This document shows, piece by piece, positions 57,922-64,000 of a DNA stretch of 64,000 bases. The notes under the pieces are model-generated. The model worked only from the letters and a program-made list of their open reading frames with translations. It was not told where the DNA came from and ran no database searches. The DNA is from Dicaeum eximium. Lineage: Eukaryota > Chordata > Aves > Passeriformes > Dicaeidae. How positions within the stretch are numbered: position 1 is the first letter of the stretch; each line of letters begins with the position of its first letter. The stretch is from NCBI GenBank assembly GCA_013396995.1, contig VWZP01002396.1, positions 625,544 to 689,543 of the forward strand, read 5' to 3'. A program made the position numbers and the translations under genes.

Positions 57922-60900
57922 CTACTCCTGAGCTCATCTCTTGCTGCATATCATACTAACTGCAGAGATGCTTAATTGCAACAAACCCACTATTCTCTTC
58001 TATCCTCCTATTTATGGAAAAGCACTGATTAACCAGAAGTATTTTTATTTAAACCAAAAACCAATTTATATTATATAAGAAAAAAAAGGTCAGGTAGATA
58101 CTCCATTTATCACTATTACAAAGGGCTGTAACACAGTGATGAAAAGAAAGAGAAATTAATTACAAGTCAGAGGCTGCAATAACTCTCTCTGTAATTGTGA
58201 CGAAAAATTTAAATTAACATTTCTGTCACCAGGAGAAGTTTGATTAATTTTACAGTAGTGGAGATGCTATCACCTTAATATTGGTGGGTAAGGAAATTTT
58301 ACTATTTGCAATTTAGATGTAGATCATTTCTTTAAGACTCAAAAAGTGCCTGCGAGGCACCTTCACACTTTATTAACAGCTCAATCAGTGCCATGCTAGA
58401 AATAATTAGCCAAGAGACCACGTAGTAAATACATCTAGACTAGGAAACCTGCAGAATAAGAAGCACATGATAAAATCCAGATCCCTATGAGAGGAACAGC
58501 CTCTGTCCAGCTCTCCAAAGCCACTACCCAGCTGCCTGCTTTGGCACTCTGCCTTCAGGGAAACAACACAAATACCAGGTTTTCTGACAGATTTCTTTTG
58601 TTTTCTGGTTTTAAGCCTCTGCTTGGCTGCAAAGCCCGAAGGCAGAGGGGATGGATCCAAGCAGTGCTCACACCCTGACATCACACCCTGCCTGGCAGCA
58701 AGCCCCATGCCCTGGGAGCCATACAAGGGGCTGGCTTCCCTGGGGCTGATGGGTGCAAGAGGTGGGGGGAGAAGAGCTGCTGAGGAAAGCTGCTGCTGAC
58801 AGACAGTGAGTGCAATGCTATAGGAAAGAAACTGAGGCAAGCAGGGATTCCCATGGTGTGGGACCCCGGGCTCGTGTGCTCTGCAGCAGCCAGAGGTGAG
58901 CACAGCAGCCAGGCACAGCCTCCTGTTCCCAGCCCATGGACTCAGGCTTTACATTGTTGGGGTCTGTTTCACCTTCCTCAGCTTTCAGTCCTCACAACAG
59001 CCTGACCAGAGATGGGATCTCAGACAGGACTTGGACATGCACAACCACTGGTTTCCTGGAACACCAGCAGGCTTTGATATTAAACACCTCACAGACAGAT
59101 TCTGGGCAGCCCCTGCTGTCTCTGCAACTTGAGGGTTTCCTGCCCCCTCAGACAGTACAGAGCTCCGTGCAGGACAGGACAGGACCCAGGCAGCCTCTCC
59201 ACTCTGTCTGGGAGAAGAGGCAGCCTTTGATCTCAGCCTTGCAGCTTCAGGGATTGCAGAGAGCAGCATCAGAGCAGGGAAGGGCAGCACTGCCTGGGAT
59301 CCCCTCGGGGACCACTCATGTCAGCAGCCCAAATATCTCTGTCTGCACTGTGCCTATAAGGGGAAAATTCATGCATTTCCGTCCCCTGAAGACCTTCCCC
59401 ACGTCCAGCACACACAGGAGCAGAGGAGGTGACACAGAGGGAGCACAGAAGCCCTGCAGTCAGGCTCTGAGAGTGACACCCTCAGCTTTGCTACCAGAAC
59501 AATCCATGGAAAAGCCCAAGGATATAATGCAAGAAAGTAAGGATCAGACCAAAACCCTGGGAAGCTTTCCCAGTTCTTCACTGCACTATTTAGCAAGGGC
59601 CATTAATTTCTTCCTTTCATAAACACTGTGAATGGCAAAAATCTGAGAAATAAAAGGTGCCTAATGAAAATGTTCTGGTTCCAAGGCAATCAATGCCATT
59701 CGGCTTACAGAGAAAGGGAAACACAGCTCCCATCTGTACTGTGCTCCCTGTAGTCAACAAGGCTGACTGTTTCCAGCATGGATCAATGAACCATTCGTTA
59801 GGGGAAGTAAACCCAGACGAACAGCATTCATCTCTCTCCTTCAAGATCAAACTGACTCACATGTGAAGTTTCAAGAATGCTCTCGAAACTGTGAGTTTAG
59901 GGAAAGCTGGAGCACTTGAAGTTTCTCTGTACATAATGGTGTATAGTAAACCACAGTACTTGCTTCACCCAGACACTGAGCAGAAGGAAGCTAAGATTGT
60001 GCTCAGGGGGGTTGGATCACCTTCTCTGCACCTCAGAGACACAGAGGCACCACTGCACCATGGGTGCAGGGGCTTCTGTGGGGTAATACAACCAAAGCAG
60101 TGAATTCATCATTCAAAGAACTTTAGAAAATAGGACTTTTCCCTAAAAAGCTGAAGATCCTTACAAGGACCGCTACGAATAAATGTTTACTCCAGCAGTG
60201 AAAACATCCCCAAAAACAGGCAGGAGCTGGGCACTGCCACGGTCTGCTACAGACAGCTCTGGGCTCAAAAGCATTTGTGCTGGAGGGAAAGAGAGAGCTA
60301 ACTGCTCTGTCAAGTGCCAGGCCCTTTTCTGAGACACATCACCACAGCCTCTGACAAACGGTACCTCCAGGATGGCTGTCAGAGGCTGTGGTTGGGCGTG
60401 TACCAGCAGCCAGTGTAATTCACCATGACAGTAACAGACATGGGGCAGCACAAGGTCCCCAAACCACACTCATTTAAGTAACTAGAAAGCCAAGGAAAGC
60501 ACAGGCTGGCCAAGGAGGTGAACTGCAGCAGGCACATAACAAATGTTTATTGCACATGGCTAAGGTAAGGCCATGTTCCTTCCTCCTCTTGAACTGACAC
60601 AAAATTTAATGGGAGATCTTTATAAGGATGGGCTGTGCAAAGAGGCACTAAAGGCTGTTTCCAATGACATTTAGAAGTAGGCAACAATAAAAAGAGGAAA
60701 TTATAAAATGCAGATACCAGACTGGCTGCAAAACCTAAAGGTGGAATTTCTGCATGTTCTGAACATTGTTGCAAGCCAGGGAGAAACAGCTGCCCTCTGA
60801 AAAACAGCTGGAAAAGCAAGATATGGAGAGCAGAGTGAGTGTAAGAGCACAATTCCACTGTAGCAGTGTATACTGCAGTCTGAGCTGTCAATAGAACTGG

Positions 60901-62125
60901 ACCATCCCAAAAAGACCAGCACTGGGAACAAAAACACAGCACAGTCCTACCAACTCCAGCCCCCAAAAGCATTTACCCAATGATGGGGTCAGTATCATTA
61001 GGCACCTAAACCAGTTTTCCTCAAATTGTTTCAGTAGCTTCATGGCTATGCTGCATCTTGGGACAAGGCACTGCCACCATCCTCCAAGGAGAAGGATTTC
61101 CTGGCTGGCCAGTGACAATCCTCTTGCCAAGACAATTTAATAGGGCCTTTCATTTACACTAAAACCTGCAGACACTCCCCTTTAGTGCTTTGGTAACACA
61201 TAGCAGAATTGGACAGGCCCTGGTGACACCATCCCCTCCCCACCTCTGCTCAAATAAATGCCTTTTGCCAGTAGCTGGGCACTGCCAGAGTGTAACAGAA
61301 ACACGAACTAACAGTCCTCCAGTAAATATTTGACAGATTAAACATTGCCTTGAGCTTTATTTCTTCAGCAGAGCTATGAAACAATAACTTCCACTGGAAT
61401 TAGCATTTTTTGGTATCTTGCAGAGTGAGTGCCTGAGGGTCTGCTTTGGAGCACATCTGCATCTGGCAAGGGATCCCTCTGACCCATCAGACCCATCTCC
61501 TGCTCTCATGGCACTGCCAAACCAGGAGCTGAATCCAGTGCTCCAGCTGCCCTGCAGGGATGACCATCATGAGAACAGAGCTCAGTTTCTGTGATCCAGG
61601 CAGGCTTTAATGTTCTGGAATTAAACATTATAGCACAATTGGAGTTGGTCCCAGAGATCTGATGGATTCATCCCCAAGGAGGGAGATAACAGGGGGCAAG
61701 ATGCTGTACATCTACCTACATAGCAAGTGAAAGAAGAAAAAATTAGGAGAAACCATGTGATTTATTAATTTATTTGAGAGCTAAAGACACATTTAGAACT
61801 CACGAATCACCCAAAAGAGCTGCACAATTGTGTGACCTGGCAAGATATGAGGCTTTCCAAGAAACCTACTATTTCTGGACAAACAGATGACACAAAGTAC
61901 CCAGCTTCTCTGTCACATGTTTTCTTCTTCCTCCTCTCCAACAAGAAGTAGTTTCTCAGCTCAGGCAGCAGCCACAGACAATCAATTGAACCTGCTTATT
62001 GAGAAAATACTTTCAAACAACTGATTCCTTATCATAGAGGATGCACTTGGGAACTACGTACCATCTGTGAATTAGATCCAAAAGCTCTCTAAAACTTCAC
62101 ATCTTTGAATGGTAAAGCCTTTAAG
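57922..62125. other. Intergenic, no gene seen
   Basis: A 228-codon plus frame (58936-59622) and a 165-codon minus frame (58406-58903) are the longest here. They are Ser/Gln/Pro-rich and unassigned, and the first overlaps minus-strand frames. 59171-59185 is an (AGGAC)3 repeat. A short MIR-like phrase near 58988 is too weak to call. Confidence 0.5.
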
Positions 62126-62160
62126 AGGGAAGGAAAGGAAAAAAAGGAAAAAAGAAGGAA
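62126..62160 (+). repeat. GGAAA purine tract
   Basis: An imperfect (GGAAA)n purine run on the plus strand. Confidence 0.75.
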
Positions 62161-62537
62161 ATCTGGGTCCAATAACGTTGCTAGCAGCAGTTTGCCTTTG
62201 ACTACTGAGGGGGAAAAAAAAGAAAATCATTAAATGTATCTCTCACAGAATCCATTTTACAAGCTAATGTCACTTTGCTTTGCTTTCAATCAGAGATTAG
62301 GGTTAATCTCCAGAACTACTGGCGCACATGCAGACACGGTGAAAAAATGCAAATAATTCCACCAAGGCGGCACAGAGAAGAAAGCTCTTTCTTCACCAGA
62401 AATCTATTATACTACATTAAAATGCACCATCTGATTTACAGTCCCCATTGGATACTGCAGTACAGGTGGGAACAGGCAGAAGCTCTGAATGCAGCACCAT
62501 GAAGGCAAATTCCAAATTTTGCACTGTGCTGTGTCCA

Positions 62538-62562
62538 GGGGGGGCCAGGGGGACAATGTGGG
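62538..62562 (+). other. G-quadruplex-capable motif
   Basis: A seven-G run, a five-G run and a GGG run with spacers of 3 and 7 bases meet the G3+N1-7 rule if the first run is split in two. Confidence 0.5.
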
Positions 62563-62875
62563 CACATGCTTTAAGTGCTTGTCCATTACTGACTTAACCA
62601 CACCTCGTTTCTGCCCATTGTAAGAGCTCTGAGATGAGCCTGAATAAATGCAGAAGGGTCCATTGATGAAGATGCAGCCCTCATGGTGCGCTATAGCACC
62701 AACGAGCAGTGACCACTTCCCAAGCCCTCCATGGAGTAGTCTGACTCCCTAGGGATGAACAGGAAACCCCAGCAAGAGAACAGATGATGCACACAAAAAT
62801 ATCACCTCCCAAGATTGCTGTATGCTAGATACAGCTCCCATGCACTGAAGGCAGCTGTCACCCACTGGTACTGCT

Positions 62876-62914
62876 GGGGGGGAAAAAGAAGGAAAAAAAA
62901 AAAAAAAAGGGAAA
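62876..62914 (+). repeat. G/A homopurine tract with long A-run
   Basis: Seven G, then AAAAAGAAGG, then about 16 A and GGGAAAA: an uninterrupted homopurine stretch of about 39 bases. Confidence 0.85.
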
Positions 62915-64000
62915 ATTTAAAGTTTTAATTATTCCAATTAGAAAGCTGTCCATAAGTCCTGTAAGACAGAGACTGTATTACAGTCCTTTCAAATACAAGC
63001 AGTTTTGCTCCTAAAAATGAATGGACTTGAAAGGGATGTGTAACAGGTCAGATATCCATGGTGAAGGACACACTAAGGGACAAGCCACTCCCACCCCTTA
63101 AGGCCAAGCTTTTCTGTCCTGCCTCTCAACAGGTTTTCAGAGACCATCCTCAAAAACGTTCCCCAGCTGGTCTGGCTTTAGCTGTGCCCCATCACTGGTC
63201 TGATTCTGCTGCCTGTACCATTCCAAAGCTTTTTTCCTCCCTTATTTTCCTTTTTCCTCATTTTCTTTCTATGGTTTTGTCTGTGCTTAACTAGAGCATG
63301 ACTTTACAGGCCACAGCCGACCTGGCATTTCACTGACATGTTGGTCTATTTACAATTATATTGCTGACAGAACCACGTCTTGCTTTTTCTACTTTCCTTT
63401 TAACTTGAATTTGCCCCTTGCAGACCCATTAACAGCCACAAGGAAGCTGACAAATAATTGTTTTATACTGTGAAGTAAGTCCTTATTCCAAATTTTCTTT
63501 AAATAAAATGGCTGTACCACTGCAGCACATCCACCTGAGTAAAAGCACACACAGAGTGGAGCCAATTCCCTTTGGGACTGCATGAAAAAGACAATCTGGA
63601 AATGTGTCAGCAAGGAAAGCCTAAGGACACTATTTTGTAAAATGTGTCTGAAAGCTGTGGAAGGTCTGTCTTGTAGTCAAGACCTCATCATTAAAATTCA
63701 ATCAAAAAAGGCAGTATAACCTTCTAAGTTAAAACACTAAATAAAAGGAGATCAAGATAAATAGCAGATATCATCTGAGCCAGTCATAAGAACGGATGTG
63801 CATCAATCTCCAAAAAAGTCGCTCAAGATTGATAACACCAAAAGACAACATCTTGATAATCAGTTTTACAGTGATGGATTGAGGGAAAGCTTAATGAGTC
63901 AACTACCAGACTGGAATTGTATTAGAAACTTTACCAGAGCTAGAAATACCTGTAAAAACATAAGAAAAATCTGCCTTGTAAAATACAATAGTGCATACAT
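62915..64000. other. Intergenic, no gene seen
   Basis: No gene, RNA or repeat family is recognised up to the window end. Frames at 63058-63294 (plus) and 63389-63613 (minus) are short and featureless. Confidence 0.5.

Noticed and set aside
58985..59010. TCCTCACAACAGCCTGA, MIR-like phrase
   Set aside because: A single short match without the downstream core is expected by chance.
58936..59622. 228-codon plus-strand open frame
   Set aside because: It is a Ser/Gln/Thr-rich, unassigned peptide with minus-strand frames over the same bases and no codon-bias signal I could see.

Overview
The window looks like intergenic or deep intronic DNA from a bird, probably a songbird. Three things point there. 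CR1 retrotransposon fragments carry the avian CR1 3' tail signature. One block has the build of a solo retroviral LTR. Mammalian interspersed repeats such as Alu or L1 are absent, CpG is depleted almost everywhere, and tandem repeats are short and sparse. I found no intact protein-coding gene, no exon chain with matched splice sites, and no tRNA, rRNA, snRNA or CRISPR. Almost all open frames are short, overlap frames on the other strand and encode biased or meaningless peptides. They are not listed as genes.

Layout. 1-66 is the edge of a hexanucleotide microsatellite. 67-9480 is ordinary sequence with one LTR-like start near 2288 and a cysteine-codon-rich minisatellite at 6610-6730. 9480-18430 is AT-rich and holds several blocks that look like conserved non-coding elements, a compact hairpin at 13526-13560 and a LINE reverse-transcriptase scrap at 14428. 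An isolated CpG island with a TATA box on one edge sits at 22740-23063 and is the best promoter candidate. 23-35 kb is mostly featureless, with one enhancer-like block at 28.6-28.9 kb and a G-quadruplex motif at 34133. A repeat-bearing stretch runs from 35.7 to 41.8 kb: a CR1 tail, a MIR-like SINE, an old CR1 reverse-transcriptase segment and a younger CR1 with an internal deletion. 43.1-44.1 kb keeps unusually many CpGs. A probable solo LTR with its polyadenylation signal lies at 49.6-50.0 kb. At 57.15-57.92 kb the minus strand carries a broken, coding-like reading frame that I cannot assign. The rest, to 64 kb, is simple intergenic DNA.

No set of genes here works together. The functional content, if any, is probably regulatory: one CpG-island promoter and several candidate distal enhancers. 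All family calls come from pattern memory of the repeat families, and no search was run.
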